The notes under the pieces: generated by a model
The model's database searches: none
Told to the model about the DNA's origin: nothing
What the model saw: the letters and a program-made list of their open reading frames with translations, nothing else
From: Photobacterium sp. Ph5
GTDB taxonomy: Bacteria; Pseudomonadota; Gammaproteobacteria; Enterobacterales; Vibrionaceae
NCBI RefSeq assembly: GCF_022129445.1
Contig: NZ_JADQAQ010000015.1
Coordinates: 1 to 64,000, forward strand
DNA: 64,000 bases
Reading direction: 5' to 3'
Position numbers and translations under genes: made by a program
Part shown: positions 36,282 to 44,379 of the stretch, one piece after another
Position numbering within the stretch: position 1 is the stretch's first letter
Layout: each line of letters starts with the position of its first letter

Positions 36282-36800
36282 TAAATAAAGAGAGGTGTCG
36301 ATCAGTCGATACCTGTCCATTCTTTCACTAATCGCTATCTCTAACCCATAAATGACTTTGCTATTGTTTCAAATCCATATTCAACCCATTAATTATCCCT
36401 ATTGAATGACTTATAACGTATAAAATGACGTTTTATTGTAATTTTATTGAATTGATTATTTAGGAAATAAGCAATTATTTACACATTATAAAATATATTC
36501 ACTCTAATAATTTTAGTTATTTATTTACTAATATTTTTAAATCGCTAGTTAATTATGATTATTTTTTAATTGATTTCACTCTCACAATAAAAAACACCGC
36601 ACAATATAATTTTAAAGCTCTGATTTAATTGAAATAAAAAATAACAGCAATTAATTACAACTGATCAAAAGTAACAACTTATATTTAGGTATTGCTGATA
36701 ATGGATAATACTAGTAGTTTTTTTAAACAGGTGTCTCGTTATAACACTGAATAGCTAAAAATACAGAAAATAAAATAATTATAATATTTAAGGGAATGTA
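36282..36800. other. 519-base AT-rich intergenic region before the POT transporter
   Basis: No open frame or RNA gene is recognised. A 9-pair hairpin with a 4-base loop (AGGTGTCGA at 36293-36301 with TCGATACCT at 36306-36314) directly follows the Nudix gene and may be a weak terminator. The rest is unusually AT-rich and may hold the transporter promoter and upstream activating elements. Confidence 0.45.
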
Positions 36801-38279
36801 ATGTCCGAAGTAAATATATTTAAACAACCAAAGCCTTTCTATTTAATATTTTCAATTGAATTTTGGGAACGCTTTGGCTTTTATGGCATGCAAGCTATTT
36901 TAACTGTGTATATGGTTAAAATTCTTGGTATGTCGGAATCAGCATCATTTACTTTATTTGGTGCCTTTTCTGCGCTGGTGTATGGCTCTGTCGCTATTGG
37001 TGGTTGGGTAGGTGATAAAGTATTGGGAACCAAGCGTACAATTACTCTCGGTGCGATTATTCTTACTGCAGGGTATGTTTTACTTGGACTTTCCGCCAGC
37101 CATGATAATAGCAGCCCAATGTTGATTTACATGGCAATGGGCTTTATTACTATGGGTAATGGTTTATTTAAAGCGAACCCATCAAGTTTATTAGCCAAAG
37201 TTTATGGCGAGAATGATCCTCGCTTAGACGGTGCCTTCACCCTGTATTACATGGCGATTAACTTAGGTTCTTTTTTCTCAATGCTATTAACACCTTGGAT
37301 TGCAGAAAAATTTGGTTATGATTTTGCCTTTTCCGTTAGCGCCATCGGTTTGGTGATCACTATTGTGAACTTTATGATCAGCCACTCTACGGTAAAACAC
37401 GTAGGCTCGACACCAGATATGAAGCCAGTTAATGTTGTGCATTATATCAGTGTATTAGTGGGTGCTATTATCCTGAGTTTCATCAGTGCTATTTTGCTAC
37501 AACATTTATTCTACGCACATGCCATTTTAGTGGTGGTGGGGATCACTATTGTTGCGTTGTATTTCAAAGAAGCCTTACAAACCACAGGTATTGAACGCGC
37601 TAAAATGTTGGTAGCATTTATATTGATGCTACAAGGCATTGTCTTCTTCGTGCTGTATTTCCAAATGCCAACCTCGCTTAATTTCTTTGCGATCCATAAT
37701 ATCTCTCATGATCTGTTTGGTATCAGTGTCGCACCAGAACAATTCCAAGCGCTGAATCCACTATGGATCATGATTGCTAGCCCTGTTCTTGCCATTATCT
37801 ATAATAAGTTTGGCGATCGTTTCTCTATGCCGTTTAAATTTGCGCTCGGCATGGTGTTATGTAGCCTTTCTTTCTTAGTACTTGCTTTTGGTGCGCATTT
37901 TGCCAATAGCCACAGTATTATCAGCTCTAACTGGTTAGTGTTGTCTTACTTCTTCCAATCTATTGGTGAACTACTGGTATCTGGTCTCGGATTAGCGATG
38001 GTTGCTCAGCTTGTTCCTCAGCGTATGATGGGATTTGCGATGGGTATGTGGTTTTTAACTTCAGCAACGGCTGCGGTTCTTGCTGGCTGGGTAGCAACAC
38101 TAACAACAGCTTCAACCAATATTGTAGAGCCACAACAAACATTAGCTATTTATAGTCATGTATTTGGGGTGATAGGCTATGTTACCGCTGCTATTGCTCT
38201 GCTGACCCTAATTATTGCCCCTAAACTGACTCGTGTTATTTACGCTAAAGATGTATCAACAGAAACTGTCACTGCATAA
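36801..38279 (+). CDS. POT-family proton-coupled oligopeptide transporter
   Basis: This inner-membrane symporter takes up di- and tripeptides with protons. The 492-residue protein has about 14 helices. The N-terminal family motif E-F-W-E-R-F-G-F-Y-G-M-Q contains the E-x-x-E-R-F-x-Y proton/peptide residues near 20-30. G-D-K-V-L-G-T-K-R and the second PTR2 signature F-T-L-Y-Y-M-A-I-N-L-G-S are also visible. The size and sequence are like E. coli DtpA/DtpB. AAGGGAATGTA precedes the start. A long hairpin lies downstream. Confidence 0.93.
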   Translation: MSEVNIFKQPKPFYLIFSIEFWERFGFYGMQAILTVYMVKILGMSESASFTLFGAFSALVYGSVAIGGWVGDKVLGTKRTITLGAIILTAGYVLLGLSASHDNSSPMLIYMAMGFITMGNGLFKANPSSLLAKVYGENDPRLDGAFTLYYMAINLGSFFSMLLTPWIAEKFGYDFAFSVSAIGLVITIVNFMISHSTVKHVGSTPDMKPVNVVHYISVLVGAIILSFISAILLQHLFYAHAILVVVGITIVALYFKEALQTTGIERAKMLVAFILMLQGIVFFVLYFQMPTSLNFFAIHNISHDLFGISVAPEQFQALNPLWIMIASPVLAIIYNKFGDRFSMPFKFALGMVLCSLSFLVLAFGAHFANSHSIISSNWLVLSYFFQSIGELLVSGLGLAMVAQLVPQRMMGFAMGMWFLTSATAAVLAGWVATLTTASTNIVEPQQTLAIYSHVFGVIGYVTAAIALLTLIIAPKLTRVIYAKDVSTETVTA

Positions 38280-38317
38280 TATTCTTCTAGGGTTTTATTT
38301 TAACTAAAGATCAATCA

Positions 38318-38389
38318 ATATGCCCAGGCGCTTTCAACTACAGGTTTTGATAATACGAGAACCCTGTATGTTGAAGTCTCTGGGTATAT
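38318..38389 (+). terminator. long imperfect hairpin after the POT transporter gene
   Basis: The 72-base region folds into three stacked stems: 38318-38327 with 38380-38389 (10 pairs), 38333-38338 with 38370-38375 (6 pairs), and 38339-38344 with 38363-38368 (6 pairs). Small internal loops separate them. It ends in ATTTTTATAT on the plus strand. It is probably the dtp terminator, though larger than usual, and could also be a processed RNA. Confidence 0.5.
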
Positions 38390-38550
38390 TTTTATATGTT
38401 ATCGCGACTTTCAAACTAGAGATAGAATCCTAAATATTCCAGCCTAGAAACATCATTCATCGTAACTTGAGATTTTTAGCATTTAACGAAGAATAAAACT
38501 AAGCTTTTAAATATTAGTCGTCGACGACGTATTAGTAGTTTAGGAGTTGA

Positions 38551-38850
38551 ATGCATATGTCGCTGTTGGAGAGTGTAGGGAAGAAACTTGAACCGCTCAT
38601 GCTGTTTATGGGTTTAATCAGCCCTATAGCAACAATGCCTCAGTTATATAAGCTTTTTATATCTCATTCCAATCATGCCCATGGTTTATCGTTAACCACC
38701 TGGTCGATGTATGCACTTATTTCTTTGCTCTGGTTTATTTATGGTCTCTACCATAAAAATCCAACAATTTGGGTGGGTAATTTTTTAGGATTTCTCGCTT
38801 ATTTTGCCATGATGGTGGGTATCATGATCAAGGCAGGGGTCACCTTTTAG
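38551..38850 (+). CDS. SemiSWEET-family sugar transporter
   Basis: The 99-residue protein has three helices and the PQ-loop motif in S-P-I-A-T-M-P-Q-L-Y-K-L (residues about 25-36). L-S-L-T-T-W-S-M-Y and the conserved Asn in V-G-N-F-L-G-F follow. SemiSWEETs are half-size sugar uniporters that act as dimers in the inner membrane. The substrate (glucose or sucrose in studied members) is unknown here. TAGGAG lies just before the start. The gene stands alone. Confidence 0.85.
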   Translation: MHMSLLESVGKKLEPLMLFMGLISPIATMPQLYKLFISHSNHAHGLSLTTWSMYALISLLWFIYGLYHKNPTIWVGNFLGFLAYFAMMVGIMIKAGVTF

Positions 38851-38901
38851 ATTTACATAAAATGAAAGAATAGAATCTCCTTCTCTTAAGGTTCAATAGA
38901 G

Positions 38902-38937
38902 AAAACGGGCGTGTTAATAATTAACACGCCCGTTTTT
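38902..38937. terminator. strong bidirectional intrinsic terminator
   Basis: A perfect 16-base stem (AAAACGGGCGTGTTAA and its complement) has a 3-base loop TAA. T5 follows on the plus strand and T-runs on the other. It is shared by the SemiSWEET gene and the convergent purA-like gene. Confidence 0.9.
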
Positions 38938-38982
38938 ACTATTCATACATTGTGATAATAAAAACTATCTCAATATTGCCGA

Positions 38983-40239
38983 TTAGCGAAGGATCATTTG
39001 ATCACGCTCAGGGCCAACAGAAACCATTTTAACTGGCACACCCATTAGCTCTTCAATACGAAGTACGTACTCTTGAGCACCTTTAGGAAGAGATTCAAAT
39101 GTACGACAACCTGTAATATCTTCTTCCCAACCAGTCATTTGCTCGTAAACAGCCGTTAATGATGCAGTTTGAGGCCAAATTGGGTTTTCAGTATGCTCGC
39201 CGTCGTAAGCGACACAGATTTTCAGATCTTTCATACCCGTTAGGCAGTCGATCTTAGTTAGTGCAATTTCAGTTGCGGCTTGTAGCTCAACACCGTTACG
39301 AGTCGCTACTGCATCGAAGTAACCCATATCACGTGGGCGACCTGTTGTGGCACCGAATTCTTTTGCATCTTCACGGAATTGGTCTTGATCTTCCATTGCA
39401 GTGATCAACGTACCCGTACCTACTGAAGAGCTGAATGCTTTTGCTACTGCAATAACACGCTCAGGGTGAAGAGCAGGTAAACCACTACCGATACCAGCGT
39501 AAGCTGCTGTTACGTTAGAAGATGTTGTCCATGGGTATTCACCGTAAACTAAGTCACGACCCGCACCTAGTTGCGCTTCAAACAACAACGTTTTATCTTC
39601 TTTTTGTAGCGCTTTAAGTGGCTCTGTTACGTTACAAATACTGTCACGCCAAGGCTGAGAAACCTCTAATAGCCACTCTGTCATTTCTTCCGCTGTTTGC
39701 GTGAATTCAAATGATGGGTATAGCGCTTTAAGTTGAGGAAGTTTCCAATCCATCATGAATTGAATGCGCTCACGTAACACTGCAGGTTGTTTTAACCAAC
39801 CAACAAGAATACCTTTTTTCATTACACGGTCGCCGTATGCAGGTGCGATACCTTGACGTGTTGAACCGTAAGCACCATCACCTAGACGTTGTTCTTCTAA
39901 GGTATCTTCTAGTGCGTGTAAAGGTAAACATAGTGTTGCACGATCTGAGATGCAAAGTTTTACTTCAACACCTGATGTCGCCACTTCTTCGATTTCTAAA
40001 GACAATTTTTCAGGGCTGATCACCATGCCAGGACCTAACACAGCAATACAATCAGGATTAAATACGCCGCTAGGTAATTGGTGCAATTTGAACGTACCAA
40101 AATCGTTAACAACAGTGTGACCTGCGTTATTACCACCTTGGAAACGGATACTTGCTGAAGCTTGGTCTGCTAAATAGTCAACAATACGACCTTTACCTTC
40201 ATCACCCCAGTTAGCACCAACAACAACGATAGACGACAT
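38983..40239 (-). CDS. divergent adenylosuccinate synthetase (PurA paralogue)
   Basis: The enzyme couples IMP, aspartate and GTP to make adenylosuccinate for AMP synthesis. The 418 residues keep W-G-D-E-G-K-G with catalytic Asp13, and G-G-N-N-A-G-H-T with His41. The nucleotide-binding S-S-N-V-T-A, the aspartate loop G-A-T-T-G-R-P-R, and the L-T-K-I-D-C-L-T-G guanine motif are also kept. Many other segments differ strongly from the standard proteobacterial enzyme of about 432 residues (for example L-F-E-A-Q-L-G-A and C-I-S-D-R-A-T). It stands alone with a divergent LysR gene and is not in the usual hflC/nsrR neighbourhood, so I think it is a second, regulated copy. Retention of Asp13 argues against the phage PurZ type. 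Confidence 0.85.
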   Translation of the reverse strand: MSSIVVVGANWGDEGKGRIVDYLADQASASIRFQGGNNAGHTVVNDFGTFKLHQLPSGVFNPDCIAVLGPGMVISPEKLSLEIEEVATSGVEVKLCISDRATLCLPLHALEDTLEEQRLGDGAYGSTRQGIAPAYGDRVMKKGILVGWLKQPAVLRERIQFMMDWKLPQLKALYPSFEFTQTAEEMTEWLLEVSQPWRDSICNVTEPLKALQKEDKTLLFEAQLGAGRDLVYGEYPWTTSSNVTAAYAGIGSGLPALHPERVIAVAKAFSSSVGTGTLITAMEDQDQFREDAKEFGATTGRPRDMGYFDAVATRNGVELQAATEIALTKIDCLTGMKDLKICVAYDGEHTENPIWPQTASLTAVYEQMTGWEEDITGCRTFESLPKGAQEYVLRIEELMGVPVKMVSVGPERDQMILR

Positions 40240-40300
40240 AATTTGAATCTCCTCAAAAGCAATGACAACTATCCTATGCTCATCCTACCAATAAGAATAA

Positions 40301-40317
40301 TTAATAATCGTTATTAA
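40301..40317. promoter_or_regulatory. candidate LysR operator between purA-like and LysR genes
   Basis: The perfect 7-3-7 palindrome TTAATAA-TCG-TTATTAA contains a T-N11-A core. It lies roughly in the middle of the 179-base divergent intergenic region. The symmetry is better than expected by chance, though AT-rich. Confidence 0.5.
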
Positions 40318-40418
40318 CTTGATAAGAATATCATATCTAGAGTATGGTTAATCTTCTCTACTCAATATGTTATGTATGATGATTAACACCATCTACTGCT
40401 TAGGAAATCATTGCGAAT

Positions 40419-41324
40419 ATGATTGATATCCACTGGCTAAATACCTTTGTCGCTTTGGCAAAACACCAGCACTTCGGTAAAACTGCTGCTGCGCTACATA
40501 TGACACAACCTAATGTAAGCCTTCATCTCAAGCAATTAGAACAAACCACACGGGTTAAATTGATTGAGCGTAATCCTTTTCGTTTAACTCAAGCCGGTGA
40601 ACGTCTGTTACAAAGTGCAGAAAACACCTTAATGGAACTGCAAATTTGTCAGGCTGATCTGAATGCCATCAATGAGCTTAATCGCGGCACTTTAACCATC
40701 GCAGCCAGTGATATTATTTCTCGTTTATTATTAATTAGCCCTTTTCAATCTTTCAAGAAAGAATACCCAGGTATTGATCTGTCACTTTTTAATACCACTT
40801 CGTCTCAAGCGACTGAGTTAGTCAAAAGTGCGAAAGCCGATCTGGGGTTTGTTATTGCACAAAAAGAGAGTCAACCATTGCATTTTACTGAATTGCGACA
40901 AGTTAAGTGGTGTGCATTAGGTAATGGCTTGTCACGCTGGCAGGCACTCTCAGCGAATCCTTCGCAAATCATTCCAGTTGAACCATTAGCCGCAGAAGAA
41001 CCTACGTTAATATTACTCGGTCACGATACTCGAACCCGTGAATTGATTGATATGGCATTACCTTTATTAAAACTAAAGAAATACCATGTAATGGAAGTAG
41101 GCAGCGTGGATGCGCAGATTGATTGGGCTGAAGCGGGATTTGGCGTCGCGATTGTACCGAGTTTTTCATTACATTCGAAACCGCACTTGCAAACAAAAAT
41201 CACTCCTCTACCTGATTTTCCTACAACCAGTTTAGGTTATATTGTGCGTCAAAACCAAGTGCTTTCACGAGCCATTAAACAACTCTTACGGTGGGTTGAT
41301 GATGAAATCCAACGCTCTCAGTAA
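40419..41324 (+). CDS. LysR-type regulator beside the purA-like gene
   Basis: In the 301-residue LysR protein the helix-turn-helix is H-F-G-K-T-A-A-A-L-H-M-T-Q-P-N-V-S-L-H-L-K-Q-L-E near residues 18-41. The linker L-T-Q-A-G-E-R-L-L-Q and an effector domain follow. It is divergent from the purA paralogue with a near-perfect palindrome between them, so control of that gene is the simplest reading. A purine-related effector is a guess. Confidence 0.88.
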   Translation: MIDIHWLNTFVALAKHQHFGKTAAALHMTQPNVSLHLKQLEQTTRVKLIERNPFRLTQAGERLLQSAENTLMELQICQADLNAINELNRGTLTIAASDIISRLLLISPFQSFKKEYPGIDLSLFNTTSSQATELVKSAKADLGFVIAQKESQPLHFTELRQVKWCALGNGLSRWQALSANPSQIIPVEPLAAEEPTLILLGHDTRTRELIDMALPLLKLKKYHVMEVGSVDAQIDWAEAGFGVAIVPSFSLHSKPHLQTKITPLPDFPTTSLGYIVRQNQVLSRAIKQLLRWVDDEIQRSQ

Positions 41325-41363
41325 TGCTAGCGATCTTCATCTCCTCTCCTAGCGCTAGATATA

Positions 41364-41389
41364 ATTAAGCCCTGTGATCAGGGCTTAAT
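41364..41389. terminator. hairpin between LysR and NlpE-like genes
   Basis: A perfect 11-base stem (ATTAAGCCCTG with CAGGGCTTAAT) has loop TGAT between two convergent genes. T-runs after it are poor on both strands, so its efficiency as an intrinsic terminator is uncertain. Confidence 0.55.
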
Positions 41390-41426
41390 ATATGTGTTAT
41401 CAGCACAATGTTCAGATCATAACAAG

Positions 41427-41891
41427 TTATTTATGATCTTGTTTTTTTAACGTATACGCATCAGCAAGATCACCTTGCACACGTTTACCATCTTTATCTA
41501 AATGGAAAATGCGTTGTTCACTCACGAAATACTGCGTTGATTGACCACCACCTAAATTCAAAGTGATCGTATCACCTTCATCATTCCAATTAAACTTACC
41601 TTCAGTGGTTAAAGGCTTGGTTTCTTTACCTTGATAAGTTTGATCTAAAATGTAAGTTCCGTCGTCTTTCAGCGTTAAGCTTGTTTCAATTCCTGAACAA
41701 TCAGCACAAGGCTCAATACCTGTATACTCACCCATCCAATCGAGTGAGTTCTTCGCATTATCATCAGCTTTTGATAATTCTGTCACTTGACCGTTCGCTG
41801 CAGGTACTGTTGAAGATGTTTTATCTGATGCCTGATCACAGCCCACAAGCACTAAACCAAGAAGTACTGTAGCTAAAATCGTTTTCTTCAT
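41427..41891 (-). CDS. NlpE-like lipoprotein with CDQ lipobox
   Basis: The 154-residue lipoprotein has signal M-K-K-T-I-L-A-T-V and lipobox L-V-G-C followed by Asp-Gln. The mature part carries G-E-Y-T-G-I-E-P-C-A-D-C-S-G-I-E-T-S-L-T-L, the N-terminal barrel signature of NlpE, with its C-x-x-C. It then has the strand pattern G-T-Y-I-L-D. NlpE senses envelope stress, copper and surface contact through Cpx. Only the N-terminal domain is present, as in many Vibrio homologues. ATG 41891 has GGAGATTAAG upstream. Leader and ribosome site are nearly the same as in the next upstream gene. Confidence 0.87.
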   Translation of the reverse strand: MKKTILATVLLGLVLVGCDQASDKTSSTVPAANGQVTELSKADDNAKNSLDWMGEYTGIEPCADCSGIETSLTLKDDGTYILDQTYQGKETKPLTTEGKFNWNDEGDTITLNLGGGQSTQYFVSEQRIFHLDKDGKRVQGDLADAYTLKKQDHK

Positions 41892-41973
41892 CTTAATCTC
41901 CTTGAAATAACACAAGATATTATGGATGCGTATTCTTCGTAAAATAGAACACCATAATAGACTGTGCTATCAA

Positions 41974-42279
41974 TTACTCAGCAGTTGCATCCTTAACTGC
42001 GTCTTTCATATTATCCGCAGCTTTGCTTGCATCATCAGCCATATCTTTTGTTGCATCAACGGCTTTATCTGCAACATTATTCGCCGCTTTTGCAGTATCG
42101 TCAGCCGCTTCCTTTGTAGCATCAACGGCATCATTGGCTGCCGCTTTTGTTGAATCAACGACTTGAGTTGCTGTATCTGATACTTTATTTTGCATATCAG
42201 TCGTAGTTTTATCGCTGCTTTGATCACAACCAACAAGCGCTAAACCAAGAATTGCAGCAACTAATAGTGTTTTTTTCAT
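41974..42279 (-). CDS. short CDQ lipoprotein with LEA-like Ala/Asp/Lys repeats
   Basis: The 101 residues comprise a signal M-K-K-T-L-L-V-A-A, lipobox L-V-G-C-D-Q, then S-S-D-K-T as in the NlpE-like neighbour. The mature part is an amphipathic helix of Ala, Asp, Lys and Val with near-11-residue periods (D-A-V-D-A-T-K-E-A-A-D and similar). This pattern is shared by LEA group 3 and apolipoprotein-like proteins that protect or bind membranes. No function is proven. GGAGATTAAG lies before ATG 42279. Confidence 0.8.
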   Translation of the reverse strand: MKKTLLVAAILGLALVGCDQSSDKTTTDMQNKVSDTATQVVDSTKAAANDAVDATKEAADDTAKAANNVADKAVDATKDMADDASKAADNMKDAVKDATAE

Positions 42280-42371
42280 CTTAATCTCCTTAGAAGAAAC
42301 AAGATACCTTGATACTTTAAGCATAAAAGTATCACGGTATCTTGCTATAAAATTCGAAACTTATAGAGTAT

Positions 42372-43310
42372 TTAGTTCAATAAATCTGACGCTTTTTTCT
42401 CTAAATCATCAGCCTTATTTTTAACATCGGTCGATACATCATCTATCGCTTTATTTGTGCTATTTACCGCTGAATCTGTTATTTCAGATGCTTTATCTTG
42501 CGCCGCTTTAGCTGAATCATCGACAGATTTCATAGCATCATTTGCGGCATTTTTTAAGTTATCTTCTGCCACCGTTGTTTTATCACTTACAGCGTCAACA
42601 GCGTTCGATGTTTTATCCATTGCTGCATCTTTCATTTCTGTCGCTGAATGTTTCATTTCATCCATTGAATGATCTACCGATTCTTCAGCGCTATTCGCTG
42701 CATGCGTCATTGAGTCTTTAGCATCTGCCGCTTCATCTTTTGCCTCATCAATAGCATGGTTTGAGTGATTAACGACAGCATCTTTCATCTCTGTTGCATT
42801 ATGTTCAGCATGATCAACCGCAGTTGATGTTTCTACCACAGCACTATTTTTTATTTCGGTTGCGGCATCGGTTGTGCTTTTCATCGCATCTGTTGCTGTA
42901 TCCGTCGCTTGTTCTGATGAATTAGTCAATGAAGTTTTTAACTCAGCCGCTTTTTCCTTCATTGAATCAACTGAATCATCAACAACTTGCTTTGATTTAT
43001 TGACAACATCAGACGTCTTTTCTTTTACTGAATCAGTCATATCCGACGCTTTTTGAACTGCTGAATCACTTAGTGCTGCTGCTTTATCAACCATTTTATT
43101 GGTTTGCTCTTTAACTACATCAGCAGCATCGGATACCGTATCTTTAGTTACATCTAACGCCGTATTAGACTTTTCAGTTACTTTGTCTTTCATTTCAACG
43201 GTTGAATGTTGGGCAGCAGATGCGCTATCTGTAGCTGTATCTTGTTTTGCCTGATCACAACCAACTAAAAATAAACCTGCGATAGTCATCGCGATAATTG
43301 TTTTTTTCAT
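42372..43310 (-). CDS. long CDQ lipoprotein with LEA-like repeats
   Basis: The 312 residues start M-K-K-T-I-I-A-M-T-I-A-G-L-F-L-V-G-C with lipobox Cys18, then Asp-Gln-Ala. The remaining 290 residues are a low-complexity series of amphipathic repeats in D, A, K, S, T and V. Recurring units such as T-E-M-K-D-A and V-D-H-S-M-D-E-M-K-H include His-containing units. There are no other cysteines or membrane segments. LEA-like proteins are disordered in water and fold as helices under drying or on lipid, and a protective envelope role is inferred. It is the first gene of the three-lipoprotein group. Confidence 0.82.
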   Translation of the reverse strand: MKKTIIAMTIAGLFLVGCDQAKQDTATDSASAAQHSTVEMKDKVTEKSNTALDVTKDTVSDAADVVKEQTNKMVDKAAALSDSAVQKASDMTDSVKEKTSDVVNKSKQVVDDSVDSMKEKAAELKTSLTNSSEQATDTATDAMKSTTDAATEIKNSAVVETSTAVDHAEHNATEMKDAVVNHSNHAIDEAKDEAADAKDSMTHAANSAEESVDHSMDEMKHSATEMKDAAMDKTSNAVDAVSDKTTVAEDNLKNAANDAMKSVDDSAKAAQDKASEITDSAVNSTNKAIDDVSTDVKNKADDLEKKASDLLN

Positions 43311-43468
43311 ACTAACCCCTGTAACGAATACTGTTTTAATACGACCTTGACAGTATCTATCTACCAGATAAACCTATGTCTTAACGACGTCATTTCCAAG
43401 TCAATAATAGGTCAAATTATTACTTTTAGGTATTAAATCTCTTTTAATTCAAGATTGAAAATATAAAA

Positions 43469-43499
43469 AATGGAAAATAACATAGCATTATTTTCCATT
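43469..43499 (-). terminator. intrinsic terminator after the 212-residue membrane protein
   Basis: A 12-base perfect stem (AATGGAAAATAA with its complement) has a 7-base loop. On the minus strand it is followed by TTTTTATATTTTC. It lies about 60 bases beyond the membrane protein stop. Confidence 0.7.
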
Positions 43500-43561
43500 C
43501 TTCTTAGGAAATGTAGAATTTCTCATTAATTGAAACATTCTAGATTTTGATAATAATCATA

Positions 43562-44200
43562 TTATTCGTTAATATAATTGTTATTAGTTGAACTGCGTAA
43601 ATATGAAATGAGATATTTAACTGAAGAATAAAATATAATTGTATAACCTAAAAGTTCAGTACTTTCTTCTGCTATATTTTTCACAATTCTAACAAAATCA
43701 TCACCCATTACTTGATGCCAAAAACTTCCCATTCCAAATAAACGAGAAAAGACGAATAATATAGCTATCCCTAAACAAAGTAATGAGAAATTATCACTAT
43801 TTATGAATTTTTCTAAATTTAATAACGTATTTTTTCTATCTGTTAATGCATAACCTATTGCGAAAATTGCTACTATTAAAGCAGGTACTATCCAAAAACC
43901 ATGATTAATATACCGATCAAAAAATGAATCTAATTCACGAATAAACATACAGGTAAAAAAAGCGGAAACTAAAACAGCAGCGCGGCGGTGATATTGGCTA
44001 TCCCAACCCATATAAGCGTAGCAAAATATACTGAACAACAATAACAATTGCTCGATGTATTCTGTTGCTGATTGCTCTGGAATATTATTCTTAAGCACTA
44101 ATACGTCAAAACGTATCACCCATATTGGCAGTGATACAAGTAATAACAACGAAAAAAAATGAAACATTTTAAATATAATTAATTTGTACTGCGTACACAT
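43562..44200 (-). CDS. hypothetical membrane protein
   Basis: The 212-residue protein has about six hydrophobic segments spread over the chain and a polar Asn-rich C-terminus. Charged residues near the membrane (E-Y-I-E-Q-L-L-L, F-I-R-E-L-D-S-F-F, E-E-S-T-E-L-L-G-Y) alternate with helices. No family is recognised with certainty. A weak GGTG-type ribosome site precedes ATG 44200, and an internal Met at codon 12 is another start. Codon use is more AT-rich than its neighbours. It is a single-gene unit with its own terminator. Confidence 0.65.
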   Translation of the reverse strand: MCTQYKLIIFKMFHFFSLLLLVSLPIWVIRFDVLVLKNNIPEQSATEYIEQLLLLFSIFCYAYMGWDSQYHRRAAVLVSAFFTCMFIRELDSFFDRYINHGFWIVPALIVAIFAIGYALTDRKNTLLNLEKFINSDNFSLLCLGIAILFVFSRLFGMGSFWHQVMGDDFVRIVKNIAEESTELLGYTIIFYSSVKYLISYLRSSTNNNYINE

Positions 44201-44379
44201 TCTACACCATCATTTACTAGAGTAATAAATACATTCCTTTTTATATCTATTTTGATATCCATAATTTATGGTGGAATAATACGTAAGCAGTAATAATGGC
44301 GCAATTTTATTAGCTGTTTTAGTGCGTAAAAGACTTTTACTACACCGATAGGAATAAATGACTGTACATTTATTTAATA

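Noticed and set aside
38983-40239. PurZ-like (diaminopurine) identity for the purA paralogue
   Set aside because: The catalytic Asp13 in W-G-D-E-G-K-G is present, and no phage or PurZ-pathway genes are nearby.
42457-43056. Plus-strand frames across the LEA-like lipoprotein gene
   Set aside because: They are antisense shadows of a low-complexity repeat and have no ribosome site or family.
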